DNA from: Oligoflexia bacterium
Lineage (GTDB): Bacteria; Bdellovibrionota_G; JANQFH01
DNA: 64,000 nt
Direction: 5' to 3'
NCBI GenBank assembly: GCA_028277945.1
Contig: JANQFH010000068.1
Coordinates: 336,400-400,399, forward strand
Under the pieces are notes generated by a model. The model made no database searches. It was given only the letters and a program-made list of their open reading frames with translations, and was not told where the DNA came from. Below are positions 34,909 through 43,224 of this stretch, piece after piece. The position numbers and the translations under genes were made by a program. How positions within the stretch are numbered: position 1 is the stretch's first letter; each line of letters opens with the position of its first letter.

Positions 34909-36497
34909 GTAGTGAGCAGATGCAGCGGCTTGATCGTTTTACAATCGAAGAGATTGGTATTCCGTCGCTGATACTCATGGAAAACGCGGGCCACGCTGTA
35001 GCCGCGACTGTGAGAGCTTTGGTGTTGGAGCAAGATGAGCGCGAGCCAGTCGATGTAGTGGTTTTTTGTGGACCTGGCAATAATGGTGGCGATGGCTTTG
35101 TGGTTGCAAGAGATCTCCTTGCGGCTGGGATGCAACCGCAGGTCGTAGTGGTAGGCAAGGAGGTCAAGAAGTTAACGGGAGATATCCGTAAACAGGTAGA
35201 GGTTTGGCAGCAGCTACAGCAGTCTATTACGGTTGTGCGTCATGCAAAGGATCTTGCTCTGCTTGAGCAGGGTATTGGGGACGCAGAGGTTATTGTGGTC
35301 GATGCGCTCTTTGGCACTGGGCTCGATCGTCCTCTAGAGGGAGTCTTTGCTACAGTGGTTGAATGGATCAACGCCAACGCCGCTTTTATCATCAGTGTTG
35401 ACCTACCCTCTGGCCTACACAGTGATGATGGCCGCCTACTTGGCACTGCCGTTAAAGCGGACCATACAGTTACCCTTGCCTATCCGAAGTGGGGTCTCTT
35501 TGTCGGTCACGGGCCAGAGCAGTGCGGTACGCTAGAGGTTGTTGACATCGGTATTCCCGCTATAGCGCTGCAACAGCTTAGTGATCCAACGGTAGAGTTG
35601 ACAGAGCCACAATCCGTTGCCGCTGCCATGCCGCCACGGTCGTTGCAAAGCCATAAGGGTGATCATGGCCATGTGCTGCTGCTTGCTGGATCGCCAGCAA
35701 AATCGGGCGCTGCCATTCTTGCGGCAAGAGCGGCTATGCGATCGGGTGCGGGTCTAGTGACGCTGGCAACACCAGCGAGTGCTCATGCGATTATCAAGCC
35801 GGCACTGACCGAAGTGATGAGCTTACCGCTTTCAGAAGAGGGCAGTGATAGCGGTATGCTTGCTGCAGAGGCGTGGGATGCTATTGAGACGGCCCTCCCT
35901 GGTAAACAGGTAATTGCTTTGGGTCCAGGGCTGATTCCAAGCGCAACTCTAACGCAGTTGATCCTACAGATTGTGCAAACGGTTGACCTGCCCGTGATTC
36001 TCGATGCTGATGGCCTCAACGCGATAGTTGCGCATAGCAAAGCACTCAAGCAGGCACGCGCCAAACTCATCCTTACGCCCCACCCCGGCGAGATGGCACG
36101 GCTAATCAACAGCAGTGCTAAAGAGGTACAGCAACATCGATTAAAAGTCGCACAACAGTTTGCCCGTGAACACGACCTCTATTTAGTGCTGAAGGGGTTT
36201 CGTTCTCTCATCGCCTTTCCGGATGGACGGCTCATGATCAACCCCACTGGCAATCCAGCTATGGCAAGTGCCGGGGTTGGTGACGTGCTCACCGGTATGC
36301 TCGCAGCCTACATCGCCCAGAGCGGCGATGTCGAACGAGCCCTGCCGGCGGCGCTCTTTAATCATGGCCGTCTCGGCGACCAACTCGCTGAAGAAAAGGG
36401 TGAGCGAGGCCTAATTGCCTCGGACCTCATTGACGCCATTCCGGCTTTGCACGCCAAGAGCTATCCGCATGAAGAGAGCCACACTATTTTCGCTTGA
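34896..36497 (+). CDS. nnr: bifunctional NAD(P)H-hydrate epimerase / ADP-dependent dehydratase
   Basis: 533 residues combining the NnrE-like N-terminal domain (residues 1-215; LILMENAGHAVA, CGPGNNGGDGFVVARDL, DALFGTGLDRPLEG) with the ribokinase-like NnrD domain (about 225-510; KGDHGHVLLLAGSPAKSGAAILAA, LTPHPGEMARL, GNPAMASAGVGDVLTGMLAA). The enzyme repairs damaged NAD(P)H hydrates. Motifs of both halves are complete. It overlaps the acpS-like gene by 13 bases and the tsaE start by 29 bases, so translation is probably coupled along this operon. Confidence 0.95.
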   Translation: MRVLSSEQMQRLDRFTIEEIGIPSLILMENAGHAVAATVRALVLEQDEREPVDVVVFCGPGNNGGDGFVVARDLLAAGMQPQVVVVGKEVKKLTGDIRKQVEVWQQLQQSITVVRHAKDLALLEQGIGDAEVIVVDALFGTGLDRPLEGVFATVVEWINANAAFIISVDLPSGLHSDDGRLLGTAVKADHTVTLAYPKWGLFVGHGPEQCGTLEVVDIGIPAIALQQLSDPTVELTEPQSVAAAMPPRSLQSHKGDHGHVLLLAGSPAKSGAAILAARAAMRSGAGLVTLATPASAHAIIKPALTEVMSLPLSEEGSDSGMLAAEAWDAIETALPGKQVIALGPGLIPSATLTQLILQIVQTVDLPVILDADGLNAIVAHSKALKQARAKLILTPHPGEMARLINSSAKEVQQHRLKVAQQFAREHDLYLVLKGFRSLIAFPDGRLMINPTGNPAMASAGVGDVLTGMLAAYIAQSGDVERALPAALFNHGRLGDQLAEEKGERGLIASDLIDAIPALHAKSYPHEESHTIFA

Positions 36498-36981
36498 GTC
36501 TGCCACTACTGAGGCGACCGAGAGCATTGGCCGACGTTTTGGTAGGCATTTGCGTGCGGGCGATCGAGTCGCGCTCACAGGCGAGTTGGGTTCTGGTAAG
36601 ACGACTTTAGTTCGTGGTGTGGCGCATGGTATGGGTATTGATCCACAAGAGTGGGTCTCTAGCCCTACTTATGCCTTGCTCCATGAGTACCGCGGCCCAC
36701 TGACTCTCTACCACTTTGATCTCTATCGTATCCGCCACGAAGCTGAGGTCTTAGACCTTGGCCTTCCCGAATACCTGCGGCGGCAGGAGGACAAAACCAG
36801 AGACCATGTGGTTGTGGTAGAATGGGCCGACCGTATGGCGCTCAAGTTTCCGCCTGGCAGCTTTTACGTTACTATAGAGTGCATGGTTGGTAATGATAGC
36901 TCAGAGCTGCAACGCCGGATCTGCTTTGGTCACGATGAAGCCAGGGGCGCCGACTTTTTTGATTTTATGGAGCGCCAGTAG
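36469..36981 (+). CDS. tsaE: tRNA threonylcarbamoyladenosine biosynthesis ATPase TsaE
   Basis: 170 residues from the ATG at 36469 inside the end of nnr; an upstream in-frame start at 36415 would add residues absent from the family. Walker A GELGSGKTT lies at about residues 38-46, followed by SSPTYALLHEY, LYHFDLYR and VVVEWADR, all diagnostic of TsaE. It works with TsaB and TsaD to install t6A37 in ANN-decoding tRNAs. Its stop abuts the next ATG (36982) with no gap. Confidence 0.94.
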   Translation: MKRATLFSLESATTEATESIGRRFGRHLRAGDRVALTGELGSGKTTLVRGVAHGMGIDPQEWVSSPTYALLHEYRGPLTLYHFDLYRIRHEAEVLDLGLPEYLRRQEDKTRDHVVVVEWADRMALKFPPGSFYVTIECMVGNDSSELQRRICFGHDEARGADFFDFMERQ

Positions 36982-38424
36982 ATGAACGTTGAGATTGTTT
37001 GGCTTGCCTATGATGCCCAACTGGTACAAAGGGCATGGTCCGATGTCTCGGTTCGGCAGCTCTACACAGAGGTTCTGCAGGATAACTTTCGTCGGCGTGT
37101 CGACCCACGTTCGATGCTCTTCCACAAGAGTCAATACTATCTTCTCAACGATCTTGAACTGCTCATGAAGTGTGGAGCTAGCGACCTTTCCTTGCAGGAG
37201 TATCTTGCCAGGCTTTTTCACAAGGGAGTCGAGGAGTTTCCTACAGACTCAGGAGAGCTCTTTTTCGACTATCGCATCATCAGTTACTACACTTCATTGC
37301 GCATGGCGGATGAACATCACCTGGTCGAGCCCTTTTTTAAGACCTTGCTTTCCCAGCAGAGCAAACTAGCTAAGGACGAGCCTTGGGGCCTGCTGCAGGT
37401 TCAAGACATCCGTGGTTTCTTCAGAGCGCTTAGCGATATCAAGATTCAAGATGTCATCGATGCTGCCAAAAAAGCAGGTCAAACAGAAGAAGAGGCCAAG
37501 GCATTCATCAAATTGGTTACCAACTACATTGAATTCTATCACTACACACGCAATAACGATTTAGAACTCTTTTATTATAACAATCAAACGGATATTCGCC
37601 GTTGGGGTAATCTGTCTAAACGTAAGCAGCAGCGAGATAAACTCGTTGTTGAACTTACTTACAGTAAGACAACGCATGGAAGTGAAGCAACAAAGACACC
37701 ATCAATTGTTCTGGACGACGATCTCATAAGCAAGATGCGTTTCAAAAGGCGGATTGAAAACCTCGAAGCCGGTCTACAGGATCAAGATCCCTTGATTCGC
37801 CAGAAGGCTGCCGAAGGCCTAGGAGTTGCCGGTAACTACGGTTCGGTACTACCGTTGATCAAGGCGCTTACCGATGAAGAGCCGGAAGTGCGCCAAGAGG
37901 TTTTGCGCGCTCTTGCTGCCATACGGGATCCACGTTCGGTGGAGGCCATCATCCAGTTGATTCTCAAAGATGACTCCATTGGTGTGATCATGAGCGGTGC
38001 CCATGCTTTAGTACAGATCGGTGATCCGCGTGGTCTCGAGGCGTTGATCGAGCTGTTGCTCCGTGGTGTTTATGATGTTGCTGTGCAGATTGCCAACTTT
38101 CCTAATTTGATAAAAAACAAAACTGCGGTCAACATGCTCCTGCAGGCTATGGATCATCCCAACGAAGTGGTGCGACGACAGGTGGCTTTTGTGCTTGGCG
38201 ACATTCCCAATAAGCTGGTGGTTGATCGGCTGCTGCGCTCCTTGGACGATGAGGATGCTGAAGTCAAGACCAACTCGGCAAGCTCGCTCGGACGTATTGG
38301 CTCCAAGCGTGCCCTTCCAGAACTCTATCAGTGTCGCAACTCACTCACCCCACCCCAGACAAAGTGGGTGGTCGAAGAGGCGATTGACTCCATCCTTGAA
38401 AAGGGCCGTGTCGCCACGGGTTAG
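36982..38424 (+). CDS. HEAT-repeat protein
   Basis: 480 residues. The C-terminal half (about 255-465) consists of HEAT/PBS-lyase-like helical repeats, each about 31 residues with the Asp/Pro-Val-Arg turn (LQDQDPLIRQKAAEGLGVAG, LTDEEPEVRQEVLRALAAI, MDHPNEVVRRQVAFVLGDI, LDDEDAEVKTNSASSLGRIG). The N-terminal 250 residues are helical, soluble and not recognised. No signal peptide, so cytoplasmic; probably a protein-protein scaffold. It immediately follows tsaE, and a large inverted-repeat element separates it from lysC. Confidence 0.8.
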   Translation: MNVEIVWLAYDAQLVQRAWSDVSVRQLYTEVLQDNFRRRVDPRSMLFHKSQYYLLNDLELLMKCGASDLSLQEYLARLFHKGVEEFPTDSGELFFDYRIISYYTSLRMADEHHLVEPFFKTLLSQQSKLAKDEPWGLLQVQDIRGFFRALSDIKIQDVIDAAKKAGQTEEEAKAFIKLVTNYIEFYHYTRNNDLELFYYNNQTDIRRWGNLSKRKQQRDKLVVELTYSKTTHGSEATKTPSIVLDDDLISKMRFKRRIENLEAGLQDQDPLIRQKAAEGLGVAGNYGSVLPLIKALTDEEPEVRQEVLRALAAIRDPRSVEAIIQLILKDDSIGVIMSGAHALVQIGDPRGLEALIELLLRGVYDVAVQIANFPNLIKNKTAVNMLLQAMDHPNEVVRRQVAFVLGDIPNKLVVDRLLRSLDDEDAEVKTNSASSLGRIGSKRALPELYQCRNSLTPPQTKWVVEEAIDSILEKGRVATG

Positions 38425-38432
38425 GTTGGAGT

Positions 38433-38589
38433 ATTCATGACGGCAATGTGCAGATTTCCGCATCTCTGCGTTGGGTTCACTCATCCGGGTCCTCACGTAC
38501 GTTTTCAGTACGCTGCGGTCCGTCTGAGCGTCCCCGCCTTGATCTGCAAAAATCTGCACATTGCTCCTAACGTAATGCTTTTCATGAAT
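38433..38589. repeat. 157-bp nested inverted-repeat element before lysC
   Basis: Three nested perfect arms: ATTCATGA/TCATGAAT (38433-38440, 38582-38589), the 15-bp pair at 38443-38457 and 38550-38564, and CGTAC/GTACG (38496-38500, 38508-38512) at the tip; CACTCA/TGAGCG pair partly between. The whole gap can fold into one long stem. The inner 'TCACGTAC...GTACGCTGCGGTCC' part resembles repeated extragenic palindromes I associate with related genomes. No T run follows it. Confidence 0.7.
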
Positions 38590-38600
38590 GATAGTGGTTA

Positions 38601-39836
38601 ATGGCGCGGTTGGTGCAAAAATTTGGCGGTGCAGCGGTTGCTGGCTTGGAGCGTGTCTCTGCGGTTGCTGAGCAAATTAAAAAGGCGTGGAGTAACAACC
38701 ACGAAGTCGCGGTCGTTGTTTCAGCCATGAAGGGAGAGACCGATCGTCTTGTCTCCTTAGCGCAGCAGGTTATGCAGCAGCCAAACTCACGCGAGTATGA
38801 TGTGTTGGTGAGTTCAGGGGAACAGGTCTCTGTGGCTCTCTTGGCCATGGCGCTTAACAAGATCGGCGTACCCGCATGCTCTCTGCTTGGCCATCAGGTA
38901 CGTATTCGTACTGACAGTAGCCATGCACGCGCTAAGATTCTCTCGGTTGATACCAATCGCGTTAAGGAGCTGCTCACAGTCAAGAAGGTGCCGGTGATTG
39001 CGGGTTTTCAAGGCATTGATGCCCACGAGGAGCTTACCACCTTAGGGCGGGGCGGCTCGGACCTCACTGCAGTCGCCTTGGCCGCAGCACTTGCAGCAGA
39101 GACCTGTGAGGTCTACAAGGACGTTGACGGAGTTTTTACAGCCGATCCACTTGTCTGTGGAGATGCAGCGCTGATTGAAACAGTGTCTTATGAAGAGATG
39201 ATGGAGCTTGCCAGTAGTGGTGCTAAGGTTTTACAAACCAGAGCAGTGCTGTTTGCAAAAAACTCTGGTGTTTCCATTCATGTAAAATCTTGCTTTAACT
39301 GGGATAGGCCCGGTACCCAAGTCGTTAGTGAGGACAAGCTTATGGAAAAGGCAGTTGTCTCGGCAGTCACCATCGATAAGAATGAGGCCAAGATCGGTAT
39401 CGATCGGCTTCCTGATAAACCAGGAGTGGCTGCGAAACTCTTTTCAGCTTTGACAGAGAAAGAAATCTTCGTTGACATGATCGTGCAAAATGTCAGCTCC
39501 GAGGGTAATTGTGCCTTAGCATTTACGGTTCCCAAGGATCAGGTGGAAGAGGCTTACGCCATTGTCAAGCAGCTCTGTCAGGAGCATGGCTGGGGTGGCG
39601 TGCTTAAAGATGAAAAGGTCGCTAAGGTTTCCGCAATTGGGGTTGGCATGCGGACCCACAGCGGTGTCGCATCGCAGATGTTTCAAGCGCTTGCTGAAGA
39701 GGGAATCAATATTACCATGATCGGCACCTCGGAGATCCGCATATCCTGTCTTATTGAGGAGAAGTATGCCGAGCTGGCACTACGTACGCTTCACGAAGCT
39801 TTTCGATTGGGGCAGCCCAACCCCAACAAGAGCTAG
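38601..39836 (+). CDS. lysC: aspartate kinase
   Basis: 411 residues, monofunctional type. It phosphorylates aspartate, the first step to lysine, threonine and methionine. Family motifs include VVSAMKGETDRL, LVSSGEQVSVALLAMAL, AGFQGIDAHEELTTLGRGGSDLTAVALAAAL and DVDGVFTADP, then two ACT domains (about 265-405), ending in MRTHSGVASQMFQALAEEGINITMIGTSEIRISCLI. One departure is that the KFGGTS nucleotide/substrate motif reads KFGGAA (Ala11, Ala12). It lies after the inverted-repeat element and probably starts its own transcript. Its last 71 bases overlap the next gene. Confidence 0.94.
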   Translation: MARLVQKFGGAAVAGLERVSAVAEQIKKAWSNNHEVAVVVSAMKGETDRLVSLAQQVMQQPNSREYDVLVSSGEQVSVALLAMALNKIGVPACSLLGHQVRIRTDSSHARAKILSVDTNRVKELLTVKKVPVIAGFQGIDAHEELTTLGRGGSDLTAVALAAALAAETCEVYKDVDGVFTADPLVCGDAALIETVSYEEMMELASSGAKVLQTRAVLFAKNSGVSIHVKSCFNWDRPGTQVVSEDKLMEKAVVSAVTIDKNEAKIGIDRLPDKPGVAAKLFSALTEKEIFVDMIVQNVSSEGNCALAFTVPKDQVEEAYAIVKQLCQEHGWGGVLKDEKVAKVSAIGVGMRTHSGVASQMFQALAEEGINITMIGTSEIRISCLIEEKYAELALRTLHEAFRLGQPNPNKS

Positions 39837-40338
39837 CAACACTTTCCTTATTATCCTTGCTGCGCTGATTGGAGTTGCCAAGCTCACCTCTTTGCACCAG
39901 CCAACTCATGCTACTGCTACAGAGCTTGCCTTTTACCAACGCCTCTCATTGCAGTCTGCCACACAGCTGTGGCTGCTAAGCGACCCAGAGCCACCACAGC
40001 CCCTATGTGCAAAGGTGAATACAACCGGCTTGCTAAGCGGATGGTCTGCCTGGCATCGCTGCAGCCCTCCACCAGAGGCGGCCTATTTGGAACAACCCTG
40101 TTTTTGGCTGCCTACCACTCCATCCACCCGGCTGCTCCTCGGCTTGCCGCTACCGATCAACCGCGCCACAACCGCCGATCTTGTTCAACTCCCTGGTATT
40201 GGTGAGGTTTTGGCTCGCCGGCTGGTGGCGTGGCGCCGCGCAAACGGCCCTTTTCGCAGCCGTATCGACCTCATAGCCGTGCGTGGCATTGGCGAGAGAA
40301 AAGCGCAGGGGCTGGACAAGCGCCTCTGTTACGAGTAA
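39766..40338 (+). CDS. helix-hairpin-helix (ComEA-like) membrane-anchored protein
   Basis: 190 residues from the ATG at 39766, which has GAGGAG 3 bases upstream; it overlaps lysC by 71 bases, which is unusual. A hydrophobic helix (NTFLIILAALIGVAKL) near residue 25 anchors it. The C-terminal 60 residues are a pair of helix-hairpin-helix motifs (NRATTADLVQLPGIGEVLARRLVAWR, IDLIAVRGIGERKAQGL) as in ComEA DNA-uptake proteins. The central part has cysteine pairs. With the pilin genes nearby, a role in DNA binding during uptake is possible. The start could lie further downstream. Confidence 0.72.
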   Translation: MPSWHYVRFTKLFDWGSPTPTRASNTFLIILAALIGVAKLTSLHQPTHATATELAFYQRLSLQSATQLWLLSDPEPPQPLCAKVNTTGLLSGWSAWHRCSPPPEAAYLEQPCFWLPTTPSTRLLLGLPLPINRATTADLVQLPGIGEVLARRLVAWRRANGPFRSRIDLIAVRGIGERKAQGLDKRLCYE

Positions 40339-40399
40339 ATAACCCATCGCACCAAGGAGGTGCGCTCCGTCCTTCATGAGATATAGAGGTTAAAAGGCT

Positions 40400-41719
40400 A
40401 TGGCAGCAGTATCCAAGAGTGTGATCAAATCAGCAACCGGTAGGGTTGGCGTCTTGCTTCCCGGCCTGGGTGCCGTCAGCACTACCTTTATCATTGGCGT
40501 CAAAGCGGTGCTGCGCGGTCTCGGACAGCCCATAGGCTCCTTAACCCAGATGGGCACGATAAGGCTGGGTAAGCGTACAGAGAATCGGCGACCGCTGATC
40601 CAGGAGTTTGTGCCGCTGGCTAAACTGGAGGAGCTCCACTTTGGTGCGTGGGATATCTTTCCGCAGAGCTGTTATGAAGTTGCCAAGAACTCCTCGGTTA
40701 TTTTTAAGGAGCTGATAGAAGAGGTCAAAGAGGATATCGATGCCATCCGTCCGTGGCCAGCTGTTTTTGATAACAGCTTTGTGAAGAACCTCGATGGCGA
40801 ACATAAGAAGTCAGCAAAGAGCAAATGGGATCTAGCACGAATGGTTGGCGAGGATATCGATCGCTTCAAGCAGGAAAAAAATCTCGATCGTCTCGTCATG
40901 GTTTGGTGCGGTTCCACGGAGGTGTTGACCCAACGCCAAGCTGTGCATGAGTCGATTGCAGCATTTGAAAAAGGTCTACGTGAAAACCATCCAGCCATCG
41001 CTCCGAGCATGATATACGCCTATGCGGCGATCAAGCGCGGCATTCCCTACGCCAATGGCGCTCCTAACCTCACTGCAGACATTCCCGCGCTCATAGAGCT
41101 TGCCAAGGAACATCAAACTCCTGTGGCTGGTAAGGATTTTAAAACCGGACAGACACTCATGAAGACCGTCATAGCTCCGGGGTTGAAGTCACGGCTTTTA
41201 GGGATTCATGGTTGGTTTTCCAGCAACATCCTTGGCAATCGCGATGGTGAAGTACTGGATGATCCTGACTCTTTCAAAACCAAAGAGGAGAGCAAGCTCG
41301 GTGTGTTAGAACACATTCTTGAGCCACAGGTGAATCCAAAACTGTATAAAGATCTCTACCACAAGGTACGCATCAACTACTATCCACCGCGTGGCGACAA
41401 CAAAGAGAGTTGGGACAATATCGATCTCTTTGGTTGGCTTGGCTACAACATGCAGCTGAAGTTTAACTTTCTCTGTAAGGACAGCATTCTCGCAGCACCC
41501 ATCGTGCTCGATCTTGTTTTGCTGCTCGACTTTGCCAAGCGTGCTGGCATGCGCGGCATTCAAGAGTGGCTCTCGTTCTTCTTCAAGAGCCCCATGGTTG
41601 CCGAAGGCCTCAAACCGGAGCACGATCTGTTTATTCAGCAGATGAAGCTCAAGAACACGCTACGCCACTTGATGGGTGAGACACCGCTGACCCACCTCGG
41701 CCTTGAGTACTACGACTGA
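40400..41719 (+). CDS. ino1: inositol-3-phosphate synthase
   Basis: 439 residues. The Rossmann-type start GVLLPGLGAVSTTFIIGVKAVL and the blocks EELHFGAWDIFPQSCYEVA, RLVMVWCGSTEV, GQTLMKTVIAPGLKSRLLGIHGWFSSNILGNRDG and DDPDSFKTKEESKLGVLEHIL are diagnostic of myo-inositol-1-phosphate synthase (Ino1). It isomerises glucose-6-phosphate with NAD, making inositol phosphate for inositol lipids or compatible solutes. AAAAGG precedes the ATG. The stop overlaps that of the convergent DUF4143 ATPase by 10 bases. A trehalose phosphatase gene lies 6 kb downstream, so osmolyte synthesis is a possible use. Confidence 0.94.
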   Translation: MAAVSKSVIKSATGRVGVLLPGLGAVSTTFIIGVKAVLRGLGQPIGSLTQMGTIRLGKRTENRRPLIQEFVPLAKLEELHFGAWDIFPQSCYEVAKNSSVIFKELIEEVKEDIDAIRPWPAVFDNSFVKNLDGEHKKSAKSKWDLARMVGEDIDRFKQEKNLDRLVMVWCGSTEVLTQRQAVHESIAAFEKGLRENHPAIAPSMIYAYAAIKRGIPYANGAPNLTADIPALIELAKEHQTPVAGKDFKTGQTLMKTVIAPGLKSRLLGIHGWFSSNILGNRDGEVLDDPDSFKTKEESKLGVLEHILEPQVNPKLYKDLYHKVRINYYPPRGDNKESWDNIDLFGWLGYNMQLKFNFLCKDSILAAPIVLDLVLLLDFAKRAGMRGIQEWLSFFFKSPMVAEGLKPEHDLFIQQMKLKNTLRHLMGETPLTHLGLEYYD

Positions 41720-43023
41720 GCGTCCATTAGGAAGTCATGTACCGTCAAACCTTTTATATGATCTGTTTCAAACGATGACTGTGAAACAACCGTTAGATAC
41801 TTGTTGGGGAAAGTCTTCGAAAACCAGGCAAACTCTAAGGGCCCTGTTTTTTCCAACTTCACCTCGACAAGATTCCCTTGCCGATCAACCAAGTCGATCT
41901 CGTTCTCTTTAGACTGCCAGTACCCAAGTTCTTCGAGATCAAGTTGCCCTTTGATGGCCCGCCGGCGCCACAGTTCTTGGGCAACCAACCATTCCAGTAA
42001 GATCGCCCGTGATTTTGCTGGCAGAGATTTAAATTCGTGGATCATTCTAGGCTGTTCTGGGTGAAAGGCGATCGCTCCAGCTAAATTTACAAAGTGAAAC
42101 TTGGCCGGTCTGCGCATGATAATTCTTGCATTCGACAGATCAATTGCCGGCGAAGCAAACAGGGTCATAAGATCTGCCAGCTGTTCGATATAACCGCTAG
42201 CAACAGTGTTATTGGCCAAGCCGCTTTCGCGTGCGAGCTTAGTAAATCCAACTGGAGTACCGCCAAAACGGTAGATTTGCTCGAGCACAGCGGCTAGATA
42301 GCCACGACTACGTCCACTAGTAACTACATCACCAAGAATCCAGTCCCGCACGATTTGAATTAAGTATTCAGGAATTCTCTCGAATTGGTAGATGTCATTT
42401 AAGCCTAAGGGCGAGCCACCACCTAAAAGATAAGCGATCCAAGCATCGTCCTGCAATTCTTTTCCGCAGATTTCATAAAAGCTTGAGTAGGATACGGGAA
42501 GAAAAATATAGTCGGTTCTTTTTAAATGGCCCTTGCGTCCGGGAAGCCGCTCGGATCCTCGTCGAAGACTACGTGCGTTGGAACCTGTGGTGATAACCAG
42601 AATCTTTTTCAGTTTACCTTGATCTGCTGCTCGTTTGAGAATCTTTTCCCAGCCGTTGATTGCTGTTATCTCATCAATGAATAGACGACGAACCTTTGCG
42701 TGTTTGGCAAAAGAAGCACTTAAGGAGGTTATTTGATTAAAAAAATCTTTTTCACTAAGTAGGTCGTCTCCATTAATGTAAAAAGCGGATCCTGCGCCAA
42801 ACTCTTCGATGGTCCATCGAAGTTCCAGATCCATCCATGTGCTCTTTCCATATTGTCGTGGACCACGGATAAATAGCATTCCCGGCTGTAACGGCAGCTT
42901 CGGTAGGCCAAATGCAAAAGGAAAGGGAGCCGCCTTACTTTCATACTCAACAATGCGAGGCCACATGTCCTCACGGTCGATCTCGCCACGTGCCAGCAAG
43001 GCGTTTATTTGCTCAACGTTCAT
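41710..43023 (-). CDS. AAA+ ATPase with DUF4143 domain (copy 3)
   Basis: 437 residues from the ATG at 43023; the same frame stays open to a GTG at 43212, which would add 63 residues, so the start is not certain. Walker A is GPRQYGKST, Walker B RLFIDEIT, then ITTGSNARSLRRGSERLPGRKG. DUF4143 features are GLANNTVASGYIEQLADLM (winged-helix-like) and the nuclease-like end SKENEIDLVDRQGNLVEVKL. The ATG sits exactly between two AACGTT hexamers, with two more upstream, favouring it as the true start by analogy with the other two copies. No Shine-Dalgarno is present. It separates ino1 from an unknown exported protein. Confidence 0.82.
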   Translation of the reverse strand: MNVEQINALLARGEIDREDMWPRIVEYESKAAPFPFAFGLPKLPLQPGMLFIRGPRQYGKSTWMDLELRWTIEEFGAGSAFYINGDDLLSEKDFFNQITSLSASFAKHAKVRRLFIDEITAINGWEKILKRAADQGKLKKILVITTGSNARSLRRGSERLPGRKGHLKRTDYIFLPVSYSSFYEICGKELQDDAWIAYLLGGGSPLGLNDIYQFERIPEYLIQIVRDWILGDVVTSGRSRGYLAAVLEQIYRFGGTPVGFTKLARESGLANNTVASGYIEQLADLMTLFASPAIDLSNARIIMRRPAKFHFVNLAGAIAFHPEQPRMIHEFKSLPAKSRAILLEWLVAQELWRRRAIKGQLDLEELGYWQSKENEIDLVDRQGNLVEVKLEKTGPLEFAWFSKTFPNKYLTVVSQSSFETDHIKGLTVHDFLMDAQS

Positions 43024-43053
43024 AACGTTCAATATATCAACGTTCTGAACGTT
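43015..43053 (-). promoter_or_regulatory. four AACGTT palindromes around the start of DUF4143 ATPase copy 3
   Basis: AACGTT occurs at 43015-43020, 43024-43029, 43039-43044 and 43048-43053 (spacings 9, 15, 9). The start codon occupies the 3 bases between the first two. TATATT (complement of 43031-43036) could be a -10, with TTGTTC as -35 17 bases upstream, which would start transcription next to the ATG. If the longer frame is used, the repeats encode Asn-Val pairs. Confidence 0.6.
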
Positions 43054-43224
43054 GAACAACCCACTATCGATAACATCTAGGTACGCAAAATCTTCCGAAT
43101 TCTGGGCAGAAAGGTCCCTATCTACCGAAAGTCGAATAGCGTAGCATTCCTTACTCTCTAGTAATAACAAATAGTTAGATAGTTTCTGCAGTCGGTATGG
43201 ATCTTGCTCCACATATTAAGGAGC

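Noticed and set aside
38443-38564. Inverted-repeat element read as a lysine riboswitch upstream of lysC
   Set aside because: No L-box conserved core could be matched; the nested perfect palindrome is unlike a riboswitch aptamer, and no terminator with T-run follows.
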